Source: Planctomycetota bacterium
GTDB taxonomy: Bacteria > Planctomycetota > UBA1135
DNA: 64,000 nucleotides
Assembly: GCA_008501825.1 (NCBI GenBank)
Contig: QQUA01000002.1
Location: forward strand, 62,001 to 126,000
Direction of reading: 5' to 3'
Position 1 is the first letter of the stretch. The number at the start of each line of letters is the position of its first letter. Positions 17,483 to 26,276 of this stretch are shown one piece after another. The notes under the pieces are model-generated. The model was not told the origin of the DNA and made no database searches. It saw only the letters and a program-made list of their open reading frames with translations. Position numbers and translations under genes: made by a program.

Positions 17483-18241
17483 ATGGCGCAAACTAGGGAG
17501 AAGCTTGGATTTAAAGCCGTCTTAGCCGAATTGAAGGCCAATGGCTCGGAACAAACGCGGAAGATTTACCGCAGTGCCGGCGGACGCGGGGATATGTATG
17601 GGGTTAGCTATGCTTTCCTCAAAAAGCTGAACAAGCGAGTCAAAGTGGACCATGATCTCGCCTTGAGGCTTTGGGAAACTGGGAACCACGATGCTCGGGT
17701 TTTTGCCTGCTGGACCGCAGATTCGGAACGAACCACAGTCAAATTGGTGGAGGCTTGGGCCAGAGACGACAGTAATCCCCTGCTTTCCGGCGAGCTCGCC
17801 GCCTTCGTCCAGGACACCTCCCTCGCTGCTGGACGAATGCGCAAGTGGATTGGCATGAAAGGGGAATATCGGCGCACCATGGGTTGGAACATAGCCGCCA
17901 AACTAGTCATGCAACCGAATCGAGGTCCAGAAGAAGGCGGTTTGGAGGAATCCGAGATCGGAGATTTGCTTCAAAGACTCGAAGATGAGCTTCAAAGCGC
18001 TCCGAACGAAGTGCGGTACGCCATGAACAACGCCTTGATTGCGATCGGCTGTCGTCCCGGATGGATGAAAAAGGCCATTTCTGCAGCCCGAAAGATCGGC
18101 AAAGTAGAAGTCGACTTCGGCTCCCGCCAGTGCAAAGTCAATGATGCTGCAGACACGATCAAGAAAACCGTTGAGCACTATAAAAAGCAGGGCAAAAATC
18201 CGACCGACGGCAGCGCCGGAAAGCGCAGGCGTCATTGCTGA
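17483..18241 (+). CDS. AlkD-like DNA alkylation repair (HEAT-repeat) protein
   Basis: 252 residues from the ATG at 17483, chosen because the upstream 20 codons lack similarity and GGAGG lies before it, though two such runs at unusual spacing make the start only likely. The sequence has the helical-repeat character of PF08713 proteins: AVLAELKANGSEQTRKIYRS at the start, MYGVSYAFLKKLNKRVK with the typical YGV loop, then VFACWTADSERTTVKLVEAW and YAMNNALIAIG. AlkD glycosylases excise positively charged alkylated purines. The C-terminus (VDAADTIKKTVEHYKKQGKN-like) and basic tail match related proteins of unknown detail, so glycosylase activity is not assured. Confidence 0.75.
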   Translation: MAQTREKLGFKAVLAELKANGSEQTRKIYRSAGGRGDMYGVSYAFLKKLNKRVKVDHDLALRLWETGNHDARVFACWTADSERTTVKLVEAWARDDSNPLLSGELAAFVQDTSLAAGRMRKWIGMKGEYRRTMGWNIAAKLVMQPNRGPEEGGLEESEIGDLLQRLEDELQSAPNEVRYAMNNALIAIGCRPGWMKKAISAARKIGKVEVDFGSRQCKVNDAADTIKKTVEHYKKQGKNPTDGSAGKRRRHC

Positions 18242-18313
18242 GGGCGGTAGAGGGCTGGCGGAAGCATCACGTCCCGCTTTCGCTTGGCATCCTCGTCATC
18301 AAGGCCCTTGGAT

Positions 18314-18637
18314 TTATTGACAGCGAGCCCAGGCCGCGGCTTCCGCGGCGGTGAGATAGCCGAACTCCACGGCTTGCCCCAAGCTCAGCTTTTCCTCTGA
18401 ATCCGCCACCGGCAGCCGGCAACCAGCTTGAGCCGGGGACACACCTAAGGAACGCAATGCTCCCGCTGTTTCAACCAAGCGAATCCCTGCTTGCTCCAGC
18501 CATTCCTTGGTTTCGAAGTAGTCGAAACCGGCGGTAACCCAGGGCAGCCCTTTGTCGAAACTAGCAGGCCCAAATGGCTTCCCCTGTACTCGGCAAATGA
18601 GCCTGGAGATCTCCTCGACCAAATTCTCCGTTTCCAC
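18314..18637 (-). CDS. Small protein of unknown function
   Basis: 107 residues with a GTG start at 18637. Acidic N-terminal helix (TENLVEEISRLICRV) followed by alternating helices (KEWLEQAGIRLVETAGALR, LGQAVEFGYLTAAEAAAWA). Composition is protein-like and the frame is free of the Arg/Pro/Ser bias of non-coding shadows, but there is no signal peptide and no family I recognise. It is convergent with the AlkD-like gene and lies downstream of the sulfatase-ankyrin gene on the same strand, 220 bp away. Confidence 0.5.
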   Translation of the reverse strand: METENLVEEISRLICRVQGKPFGPASFDKGLPWVTAGFDYFETKEWLEQAGIRLVETAGALRSLGVSPAQAGCRLPVADSEEKLSLGQAVEFGYLTAAEAAAWARCQ

Positions 18638-18857
18638 TCCATAGTGAAATCAAACTTCGGCGGGTGGATTCGACTCCATTTCACTGAGCGGTTTGCATCC
18701 TGTCGCTGGAATTTCAGTCAGAAACCGGGCCTCCGGCAAGATGACGGCTTTTCTTTGGCTCAATCCGGGGATTTCCCCAGAATTCGCTGTCGATTGGATC
18801 GCCGGAGGCGATGTCGCCGGCACTCCCAGGCCGGTTCCCTTTGGCCCGGTTGGATGG

Positions 18858-20813
18858 TCAATCTTCCTTCTTCGGGGTTTCGATCCTGGCTTTCAGCAAT
18901 TTCGCGCAATTTTGCCGGCCAGCTTCGACCGCCTCACGATCCAGAGCCAAGCCGAAAAGTCCGGCAAGGGCTTCCGTAATCTCCCAAGGGACTTCAGTGG
19001 CTGAAAGGATGGATTCACCTCGGTGATTGGTTGCCTCAGGATCCGCCCCCTTCTCCAGCAAATACTCCAATGCCTCGACTCGCCCGAGAAAAGCGGCGCT
19101 GCTTAGCGGCGTTGAGCCATCACGATTGCGAACGTCGACAGAGGCACCAAATTCCAGAAGCAGCTTCAACAACTCCAGGTCGCCAAACAGGGCGGCGATG
19201 CAAAGCGGGCTGACACCGAAGGTGGAATCCAACCCATCGGGGTCCGCTCCGGCCTTTAGGGCATTTCGAATGCGCTGGTCATCCTTGGACTCCAGAGCCG
19301 CCCATAGGTCGGGCAAAGGCTCTTCATCCTCCACGTATCCAAGTTCGGCCAGTTGATGCCGCACCTCCGGATCAAAGGCGGGAGAGTTCAAGGAAGCCGA
19401 ACCCTCCCACCGATCTTGAATGAACTTGGTGGCAATCTTTTCCATTTCTTGGACGACTTCGGGATGTTTTCCGACCAGGTTATTCTTTTCGGCCGGATCC
19501 GTTTGCAAATCGAAAAGCTCCAGCCGAGGCCTATCTCTTACCTGGGATTCCTCCAAGTTCAAAATGAGTTTCCAGCGGCCTTTTCTAACGCAAATCATGT
19601 CCCCGGAGGCGATCCCAAATCTCTTCATTATCGGATCTTCACGTCTAATGGACACAATTTCCCGAGGTTCCGACTCTTCACGGCCATGAATTAGTGGTAA
19701 CAGGCTCTCACCTTCCAATCCATCCGGCGTTTCGATCTCAAGCAACTCGCATAGAGTCGGGTAGATATCCAAACTCCGCACCGGTGTTTGAATTCGTTTC
19801 CCTGCCGGCAGCAATCCGGGAGCGTAAATCATCAGCGGCACCCGTATCATTTCTTCGTAAAGAATGTAACCGTGACTCGTCCCGCCATGATCAAAGAATT
19901 CTTCACCATGATCGGAAGTGAAAATGAAGATGAAATCCTGTCCCCAAGACCTCTCCTGCAACTTGTTCCACAATTGCCGAATTTGATCGTCGTTGGCCAG
20001 GATATCCGCATCATATAAATTGCTTCCATGCTCAATGAACGAGGCGGAATCCACCTCGGCGCGATCAAAATTCTCTTGAGTGACATAGAGACCCGGAATA
20101 GGAGGTCCCGTTTTCATCAAGGATTTCCACTCTTGTCGAAATTGCTCATGCCGCTTCGGGTCGGCGAAATGTTGCAGGTACTTAGGCTCAGGCTCATATT
20201 CTTCGTGAGGATCCACGGAATGGAGGTACAAAAGCACCGGCCATTGACGGTTTTGATCCAACCAGGGAAAAACATACTGGTTCAGTTTCTTGGCTGACCC
20301 ACTGGCAAACCGAATCGGATCCCCCCGGTTTACGTGAGTGGACTCCACGAAATGATCAAATCCCTGGGCAAAATTCGAAAGAAGATTGCCCATCAGTATG
20401 TTGGCAGAGAATCCGGCCGTGTACATTCCATTGTCCTGGAGGACCTCGGGCCAGGTTTTCACTTCATCAGGCAACCGATATTGGAGCTGATGGGCGTCCA
20501 TCTTTGAGGGAAATTTCGAACTCAGGATTGAAGCCATGGACGGCTTGGTCCAAGGCGCCTGGCTGTAGCAGGCTTCGAATACAACGGATCGTTCAGCCAG
20601 CCATTTTAAAAATGGAGTCGTTTCCCGGTGGTAGCGGTTAAAGCCGAGCCGGTCATTTCGACAGGTATCCATCAGGTAAAAAACCACGCTCCGGGGACGG
20701 GAGGCTTGGTCTTGATTTTGCGAAGCCGCTTGGGCAACCAGGCCTCCCGAGAGAGGACCGCAAAGCAAACCAAGCAGGAAACCAATCCGGGCTACTCGCC
20801 GGTACCTAATCAT
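18858..20813 (-). CDS. Sulfatase-fold hydrolase fused to C-terminal ankyrin repeats, exported
   Basis: 651 residues from the ATG at 20813, which has GGAG 7 bases upstream and yields a signal peptide (GFLLGLLCGPLSGGLVAQA); the frame is open 38 codons further. The alkaline-phosphatase-like fold is clear (VVFYLMDTCRNDRLGFNRYH, IFTSDHGEEFFDHGGTSHG). The usual formylglycine motif CxPxR is replaced by TKPSM in APWTKPSMAS, so Thr would sit in the nucleophile position as in some phosphotransferases. From residue about 502 three ankyrin repeats follow (NALKAGADPDG, SPLCIAALFGDLELLKLLLE, TPLSSAAFLGRVEALEYLLE). The substrate cannot be read; a sulfatase in the strict sense is doubtful. Confidence 0.85.
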   Translation of the reverse strand: MIRYRRVARIGFLLGLLCGPLSGGLVAQAASQNQDQASRPRSVVFYLMDTCRNDRLGFNRYHRETTPFLKWLAERSVVFEACYSQAPWTKPSMASILSSKFPSKMDAHQLQYRLPDEVKTWPEVLQDNGMYTAGFSANILMGNLLSNFAQGFDHFVESTHVNRGDPIRFASGSAKKLNQYVFPWLDQNRQWPVLLYLHSVDPHEEYEPEPKYLQHFADPKRHEQFRQEWKSLMKTGPPIPGLYVTQENFDRAEVDSASFIEHGSNLYDADILANDDQIRQLWNKLQERSWGQDFIFIFTSDHGEEFFDHGGTSHGYILYEEMIRVPLMIYAPGLLPAGKRIQTPVRSLDIYPTLCELLEIETPDGLEGESLLPLIHGREESEPREIVSIRREDPIMKRFGIASGDMICVRKGRWKLILNLEESQVRDRPRLELFDLQTDPAEKNNLVGKHPEVVQEMEKIATKFIQDRWEGSASLNSPAFDPEVRHQLAELGYVEDEEPLPDLWAALESKDDQRIRNALKAGADPDGLDSTFGVSPLCIAALFGDLELLKLLLEFGASVDVRNRDGSTPLSSAAFLGRVEALEYLLEKGADPEATNHRGESILSATEVPWEITEALAGLFGLALDREAVEAGRQNCAKLLKARIETPKKED

Positions 20814-20957
20814 CGGTGATCTCCAAATGACTTTTGCCAAGGGAACGCCTCCATCATAAGATCTTCCAAGGGTTTGAAGCCAATTCACCAAATAGGCCAC
20901 AGCCGCTTTCGGTGGAATTTCGCTCACATCTTATACTGCAAAGCACCAGGCCACACC

Positions 20958-22652
20958 ATGATGAATCCCCTCATTCCACTGCTCACTTCGTCGCTTTTAT
21001 TTGGCTTCGCCTTCCTGCAATCCGCTCCCGGCCAAGAACCAGGAGGGACCCTGGAACTGATTCATCGCCTCGAAAATTCCAACGGCGTGACCAATTTTGG
21101 TGGCTGGAACGGCGATGCTGGAGATCTGAACGGGGATGGCATTCCCGATTTCGCCCTCGGTGATCCAAACTTCACCCCAGGAGGCCTGGTTTACGCCTAT
21201 TCAGGGGTTGACGGCAGCGAACTATGGAGCCACCAGGGAGTTCAGTTCTCAAGCCATCTAGGCTCAGCCATAGCCGCCGCCGGCGACGTCAATGGAGACG
21301 GATTCGGAGATCTCATTGTCGGTGATACCAATTTTGAAGCTCCTCCCGGTTCGAATTCCGGGGCCGCTATGGTCATTTCCGGTTTGGACTCCTCTCCGCT
21401 TTGGCTCTGGACCGGCCTCACCCACGCTGAACAATTCGGCAGCGCCTTGGATGGCGGAGGTGACGTCAATGGAGACGGTGTGCCGGATCTCATTGTCGGG
21501 GCTCATGGATCGGTTCACTCCGGAATTCAGGGGGGCTCTGCTTTTGTTTACTCCGGCAGTCAAGGAACCGAGCTGTGGCGATTTAACGGTTTGAACGACG
21601 GCGACCGGATGGGAGCCTCCGTGGCCATTGCGGGCGATGTAAACGGAGACGGTTTCGACGACCTTTTAGTCGGAGCTCCTTCGGTGAACACTCCTGGCGG
21701 GGTTTCCTCCGGTTCAGTCCATGTCTATTCGGGTGTTGATGGCTCTTTGATCCATCAATTCCAGGGTTCGGCCGATAACGAGCGCCTAGGAGAAAGAGTC
21801 GCCTCCGTCGGTGACATTAACGCAGACGGCTTCGCCGACCTTCTCATGAGCGCCCCCTATGCTCAATCGGGAGGTGTGGTCGACGCTGGCTCGGTTTTCC
21901 TTTATTCCGGAATGGACGGCAGCCTTCTCTTTCGCTTTGATGGAATTGAAAATGAAAATTTAGGATGGGCGATCAGTGAAGCCGGAGATTGGGACCTGGA
22001 TGGATATCCGGATTTCGCCATCGGTTCCGCCCTCCGCCAGGCCATAGACGTCTACTCGGGCATTTCCGGTCAAATACTCTGGAGCTTCCCTGAAGACTAT
22101 CCCGGGACTCCGGACAACTTAAATGGCTTGGGCACCTCGGTCCGCTTGATCGGGGACATCCAAGGGATGGGTTTTCCCGCATTGCTTGCCGGCGCGCCGT
22201 ACGCTCAAAACAACTCAACTCCGTCGGGAACTGCGATTACATTTGCTTATAATCCAATTCTGGCTTCGTCCGCAGTCTCCTTCTCGGCTTCGACTGGAGC
22301 CATTCTGGATTTCCAAATCAACAGTCCTTCGGAAGCTGCAAACGGCGAATTCAAGCTGTTATTGTCTGCTGCAGGAACTGGCCCGACGAACATCGGAGGA
22401 GTGGACGTCCCACTTTCTTTGGATGCTCTTCTCATCAACAGTTTCTTCAATCTCTATCCCCCGGAAATTTTGAATTCAGGCATGCACGGTACCTTGGACG
22501 CCGAGGGAGACGCTTTGATTTACTTGGGTTTCCTCCCGGGCTCCCTCAGTTCCGCGGTCGGACTTCAGGTTCACCTGGCCGCCCTAATCAATATGCCCAA
22601 TCAACTTCCGGTATATGCTTCTGTGGCGACTCCACTGGAAATCCTGCCGTAA
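20958..22652 (+). CDS. Secreted FG-GAP (integrin-alpha-like) seven-bladed propeller, type A C-terminal module
   Basis: 564 residues from the ATG at 20958; signal peptide about 1-25 (IPLLTSSLLFGFAFLQSAPGQ). Seven calcium-loop units can be counted, DLNGDG, three of DVNGDG, DINADG, DWDLDG and a degenerate DIQGMG, each followed by a VYSGVDGS-type strand, as in integrin alpha propellers. The last 135 residues (SFSASTGAILDFQINSPSEA to ASVATPLEILP) are a module shared with the genes at 31.7 and 60.2 kb. It is convergent with a PPC-TPR-CHAT gene, stops only 17 bp apart over a shared hairpin. Adhesion or ligand binding at the surface is the likely role. Confidence 0.88.
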   Translation: MMNPLIPLLTSSLLFGFAFLQSAPGQEPGGTLELIHRLENSNGVTNFGGWNGDAGDLNGDGIPDFALGDPNFTPGGLVYAYSGVDGSELWSHQGVQFSSHLGSAIAAAGDVNGDGFGDLIVGDTNFEAPPGSNSGAAMVISGLDSSPLWLWTGLTHAEQFGSALDGGGDVNGDGVPDLIVGAHGSVHSGIQGGSAFVYSGSQGTELWRFNGLNDGDRMGASVAIAGDVNGDGFDDLLVGAPSVNTPGGVSSGSVHVYSGVDGSLIHQFQGSADNERLGERVASVGDINADGFADLLMSAPYAQSGGVVDAGSVFLYSGMDGSLLFRFDGIENENLGWAISEAGDWDLDGYPDFAIGSALRQAIDVYSGISGQILWSFPEDYPGTPDNLNGLGTSVRLIGDIQGMGFPALLAGAPYAQNNSTPSGTAITFAYNPILASSAVSFSASTGAILDFQINSPSEAANGEFKLLLSAAGTGPTNIGGVDVPLSLDALLINSFFNLYPPEILNSGMHGTLDAEGDALIYLGFLPGSLSSAVGLQVHLAALINMPNQLPVYASVATPLEILP

Positions 22653-22687
22653 GCGGAGCTTGGAAAGAATTACCTCCAATCCCCGCT
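22652..22687. terminator. Hairpin shared by convergent FG-GAP and CHAT genes
   Basis: AGCGGAGCTTGGA (22652-22664) and TCCAATCCCCGCT (22675-22687) pair over 13 positions with two mismatches and a 10-base loop. It starts in the stop codon of the plus-strand gene and overlaps the last codons of the minus-strand gene. Function as a two-way terminator is inferred from position; there is no T-tract. Confidence 0.4.
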
Positions 22688-25600
22688 CAACACAAAGGCA
22701 CCCCAAGTGCCTGGCCGGGCGTCGCCACTGAAATTCTTGCGGTTATCCTCGAGCATCCTCAACTTCGCTTGGTGAAGAGCCTCATTCTTTTCCATTCCAT
22801 TTACCCAGTAATTCCGATAAAAATCGAGCATCAAGTCTGCCGTGGCTTGATCTTCGACCTTCCAAAGCGAGCTAATCACCGTTTTGGCACCGGCTACTTC
22901 GAAGGACCTTCGAATGGACATCAAACCTTCGCCGGCCCGTTCGCTCCCCAGCGCGGTTTCGCAGGCGGAAAGTACAGCAAGGTCGCAATCCGCCAGGGGA
23001 AGGTGCTGGATTTCATCGGCGGACATGTACCCGTCGTCTTGTTTTGGATCAAAGGGTTTGTTCACCCCCGCAAACACCAAGCCACTCAGCAATCCGGGCA
23101 ACATACCGACGGCCTTTTCCTGCTCGCTGGAGAACACGCTTCTCGGCGCTTCACCATCCCCGAACTGAAGGGAAGGCAGATGTTCCGGTTCAAAATAGCC
23201 GTGAGTCGCCAAATGCACATACCGCCTTCCTTCGACCGCTTCCCGAACTTTCTGCTCCGTAGCAGCCTTCCCTTGAAGCAACTGCAAAGGTTCTTGCCAG
23301 TCCAAGGTCTCGGAGTGAAGCGCAGCTAAGCCATCGAGCTCCTTGGCGGAGCCGGGAAGTAAAGTCCAAACATGGTCACCTCCGCGAAGGCCGGACGATC
23401 CCTCCTGAATTGGAGAGGATTCCGTGGATCCAGCCCCCGAGGAATCGTCTGCACCAAAGTAATCCACCGCTCCAACAGCCAAGGCTGCCCCTCCCCGGTT
23501 CGGATCAGCCGGGTCTCCCTGAACTAATTGAGTAGCATCAGAAAGGTAGACGAACCGATGTTTTTCAATGAGAAAGCGGCTTTCATCTTTAGGATCAGGA
23601 AGGGTGCCCAAGGGGTATTTACACAAGAACCCGTCTGGACTGACGAAGACAGTTCGGGCGTCCCCAACCAAGTCCATCAGCGGCTGCCACAAGGAGGCTT
23701 GCAGGGAATCAGCAGACTGAGCTTTTTCCTTCAACGTCCGGCCGCCTCGTAGCAGTGAGTCGCGTAAATAATGGACCTGATTGTTCCGCAAATCCTCGGC
23801 ATCGCCCAAATCCACCAAATTAGGCTCTCCCTTGGAGTGCAGTACCCAAGCATAGACCCGACGCCCAACATAAAAATCCAGCAACACGGCGTTGTCTGGA
23901 AGAATTTGCTGCAGATCGTCGCATCCAGGAACGGACAACTTCTGCCTCAATCCAAGCTCCCGATTCAGGGCTCTCTCTAGTTCGATCCGCTCTGTTCGCA
24001 ATTCCGCAATCAGGCTTACATTCTTGTCTCCCTTCTCTTTTTGGGGCAGTAGGACCAGTTCCGACAATTGCTTCTGCAAGCCTTGCAATCGGCCCAATTT
24101 CTCTCGAACTTGGGCTTCACTGGTAGCTTGGGCAAGAGCCAGTCCGGCAGCTTGAAGGCGAGTTAGCTTTCCCTTTCCGGCCAAGCAAAGATCAAAATCA
24201 GCTCTAGCCTCATCGGAGCCCAACCGAGCGAGCACGGCCAGCAACTCCTGTGGATCAGCCGCTCCTAAAAGCAGGCGGAAACGATCAGCTTCGGACAGAA
24301 CAGGCAACTCCCGATCCAAGAAGCGAAAGGCTCCTTCGATGCCCTGCCTATACAAGCTGAGAGCCATCAAGCTGTTCCCTTCCTGCTCATGCAACTTGCC
24401 CAGCGCCTTTTGAATTTGAAGGAAATCGGGGTGATCCCTTCCAAGCGCCTCTTCATATACGGCCAGAGATTTTTCAAAAAGAGCCTTTGCATTCTGGAAA
24501 CGGTCGGCGGCTTGATGTAAATACGCGAGATTCGACAGGCCCAACCCGACTCTGGGGTGGCCGGCTCCCAAAGCTCTTTCCCATGTGGTCAGTGCGTCCG
24601 AAAATAGCTCTTCAGCTTTGTCCAAATCTCCATTTGATTTGTACATGAAGGCCAGATTGCTCATGGCCAAAGCTGCCCTGGGGTGATTCTCCCCTAAGGT
24701 CCTTGTCCAAAGGGATTGTGCCTGAAGATAAAGGGCTTCCGCCTCCTTAAATCGGCCCTGATCCTCGTACAGCAATGCAAGATTATTCAGTGCATCGCCG
24801 ACCAATTCGTGGTCCTTTCCATAAAACTGCTCTCGAATAGACAGGGATCTATTGTACAAATCCTCTGCTTTCTGAAAAAGACCTTGCTGGTGATACACGT
24901 TTCCCAAATTATTGCAGGCGACGGCAACTCGCTCGTGGATTTCCCCAAACGAATTCGTCCAAATCTGAAGAGATCTTTTGTAAAGAGGCTCAGCCTCGGC
25001 TAGCCGGCCGGTTCTGAAGCGAACAGCAGCGAGATTATTCAAACTAAGGGCCACCGAAGGGTGTTCAGGGCCTAGGGCTTTCTCGTTGACCGAAAGGGCT
25101 TGTTGGTGCAAAGGCTCGGATTCCGAATACCGGCCCTGGAATTGCAAAGTCATCGCAAGGTTACTGAGACTTTGGCCCACATCCTGATGATTCCGGCCTA
25201 GAGCTTTGACTCGACCGGCTAAAGCCTTTCGATGAAGAGCCTCAGCAACGGCGAATTCCCCCTGGCGCACGTGAGACTCAGCTAGGTTATTCAGAAGCAA
25301 TAACGTGCTGGAGTGCCCATTTCCCAAGGCTTCTTCTTGGACGTCAAGAGCTTCTCTGAAGTATTTCTCAGCCAACTCATGTTTCCCAGACTTAGTCAGC
25401 AAAACGGCAAAATTGCTCTTGCTTTGGGCAACTTTCGGGTGATTCGATCCATATGCCCTACTCTGAATCTCAATGGCACGCTCCTGAAGCGGGAGGGCTT
25501 CTGATAACCGCCCCAATGTCACGTACACGACTCCCAGATTATTCAAAGTTGTGGCAACAGAAGGATGATCGGGACCGAAATTCTCCTCGTCAATAGTTAA

Positions 25601-26215
25601 AAGCCTTTGGAAAAGAGGAAGTGTTGCCTCAAAATTCCCCTCACGATAGAGCTTGACGGCGCCGGAATTAATTGCGTCGCTCAATTGCTTGCTGTAGGGG
25701 CCATATTTTCCTTCGATCCAATCCAAACGTTGCTTTAAGTCCTCTGCCTCGGCCAAAAGTCGAGCCTTGCCTTCCAGTTTCTCTGGAGCGCCCGGAGAAA
25801 GGATCAATCGAAAGTCCCCCAACTTCTTGTCCAGCGAGCATACGGACAGTTGATAAACGGTACCCGCATCCAGCGCCAGTATAAGGCGAGGATGTCTACC
25901 CAAAAAGCTGCGGCCATCCTCAGCCAGGATCTGACCTTCGGCCCCACGAAGTATCAAGTATCCGTCGAAAGCATAGGCCCGAAGATCGATATGGTACACA
26001 CCGCTTTGATCGACCTGAAGTCGATAAGGAGTCGATGGAATGGAGACGACCTCCTTACCATCCTTTCCATCGTCGGGGAGGGTAATGGAAATTCTTTCGG
26101 AAGCCTCATTCAGCTCTCCTTGAAGTACGCTTCCGGTTTCGAGGAAAGGCGGCTTAGCTGATGAATCTTGGGGAAAGCCGAAGGCTGCAGCGATGGCGAA
26201 GGAAATCAGCCACAT
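22670..26215 (-). CDS. Exported PPC-TPR-CHAT caspase-like protease
   Basis: 1181 residues. Signal peptide 1-20 (MWLISFAIAAAFGFPQDS). Residues about 25-135 form the PPC-like domain (VYHIDLRAYAFDGYLILRGA, LSVCSLDKKLGDFRLIL). About 11 kinesin-light-chain-type 42-residue TPRs follow (residues about 165-700), with repeated HPxVAxxLNNLA words. The C-terminal 330 residues are a CHAT domain of the caspase clan with both catalytic residues: His near residue 1003 in HLATHGYF and Cys near 1084 in LSACETALGSERAGEG. The ending TWGAFVLSGDW is shared almost exactly with the two other full-length paralogues. CHAT proteases are usually cytosolic, so export is unusual. Substrate unknown. Confidence 0.9.
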   Translation of the reverse strand: MWLISFAIAAAFGFPQDSSAKPPFLETGSVLQGELNEASERISITLPDDGKDGKEVVSIPSTPYRLQVDQSGVYHIDLRAYAFDGYLILRGAEGQILAEDGRSFLGRHPRLILALDAGTVYQLSVCSLDKKLGDFRLILSPGAPEKLEGKARLLAEAEDLKQRLDWIEGKYGPYSKQLSDAINSGAVKLYREGNFEATLPLFQRLLTIDEENFGPDHPSVATTLNNLGVVYVTLGRLSEALPLQERAIEIQSRAYGSNHPKVAQSKSNFAVLLTKSGKHELAEKYFREALDVQEEALGNGHSSTLLLLNNLAESHVRQGEFAVAEALHRKALAGRVKALGRNHQDVGQSLSNLAMTLQFQGRYSESEPLHQQALSVNEKALGPEHPSVALSLNNLAAVRFRTGRLAEAEPLYKRSLQIWTNSFGEIHERVAVACNNLGNVYHQQGLFQKAEDLYNRSLSIREQFYGKDHELVGDALNNLALLYEDQGRFKEAEALYLQAQSLWTRTLGENHPRAALAMSNLAFMYKSNGDLDKAEELFSDALTTWERALGAGHPRVGLGLSNLAYLHQAADRFQNAKALFEKSLAVYEEALGRDHPDFLQIQKALGKLHEQEGNSLMALSLYRQGIEGAFRFLDRELPVLSEADRFRLLLGAADPQELLAVLARLGSDEARADFDLCLAGKGKLTRLQAAGLALAQATSEAQVREKLGRLQGLQKQLSELVLLPQKEKGDKNVSLIAELRTERIELERALNRELGLRQKLSVPGCDDLQQILPDNAVLLDFYVGRRVYAWVLHSKGEPNLVDLGDAEDLRNNQVHYLRDSLLRGGRTLKEKAQSADSLQASLWQPLMDLVGDARTVFVSPDGFLCKYPLGTLPDPKDESRFLIEKHRFVYLSDATQLVQGDPADPNRGGAALAVGAVDYFGADDSSGAGSTESSPIQEGSSGLRGGDHVWTLLPGSAKELDGLAALHSETLDWQEPLQLLQGKAATEQKVREAVEGRRYVHLATHGYFEPEHLPSLQFGDGEAPRSVFSSEQEKAVGMLPGLLSGLVFAGVNKPFDPKQDDGYMSADEIQHLPLADCDLAVLSACETALGSERAGEGLMSIRRSFEVAGAKTVISSLWKVEDQATADLMLDFYRNYWVNGMEKNEALHQAKLRMLEDNRKNFSGDARPGTWGAFVLSGDWR

Positions 26216-26276
26216 GACCGGCCTAGATTACCGAATTCGCATTCTCATTGGCAACTGAGCTTGAAAAGTGCACGAT

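Noticed and set aside
18693..19004. 103-codon plus-strand frame near the sulfatase-ankyrin 3' end
   Set aside because: Overlaps the ankyrin-coding strand in antisense and has no supporting signal; the hairpin ATCGCC-GGA-GGCGAT nearby also lacks a T-tract and was not called as a terminator.
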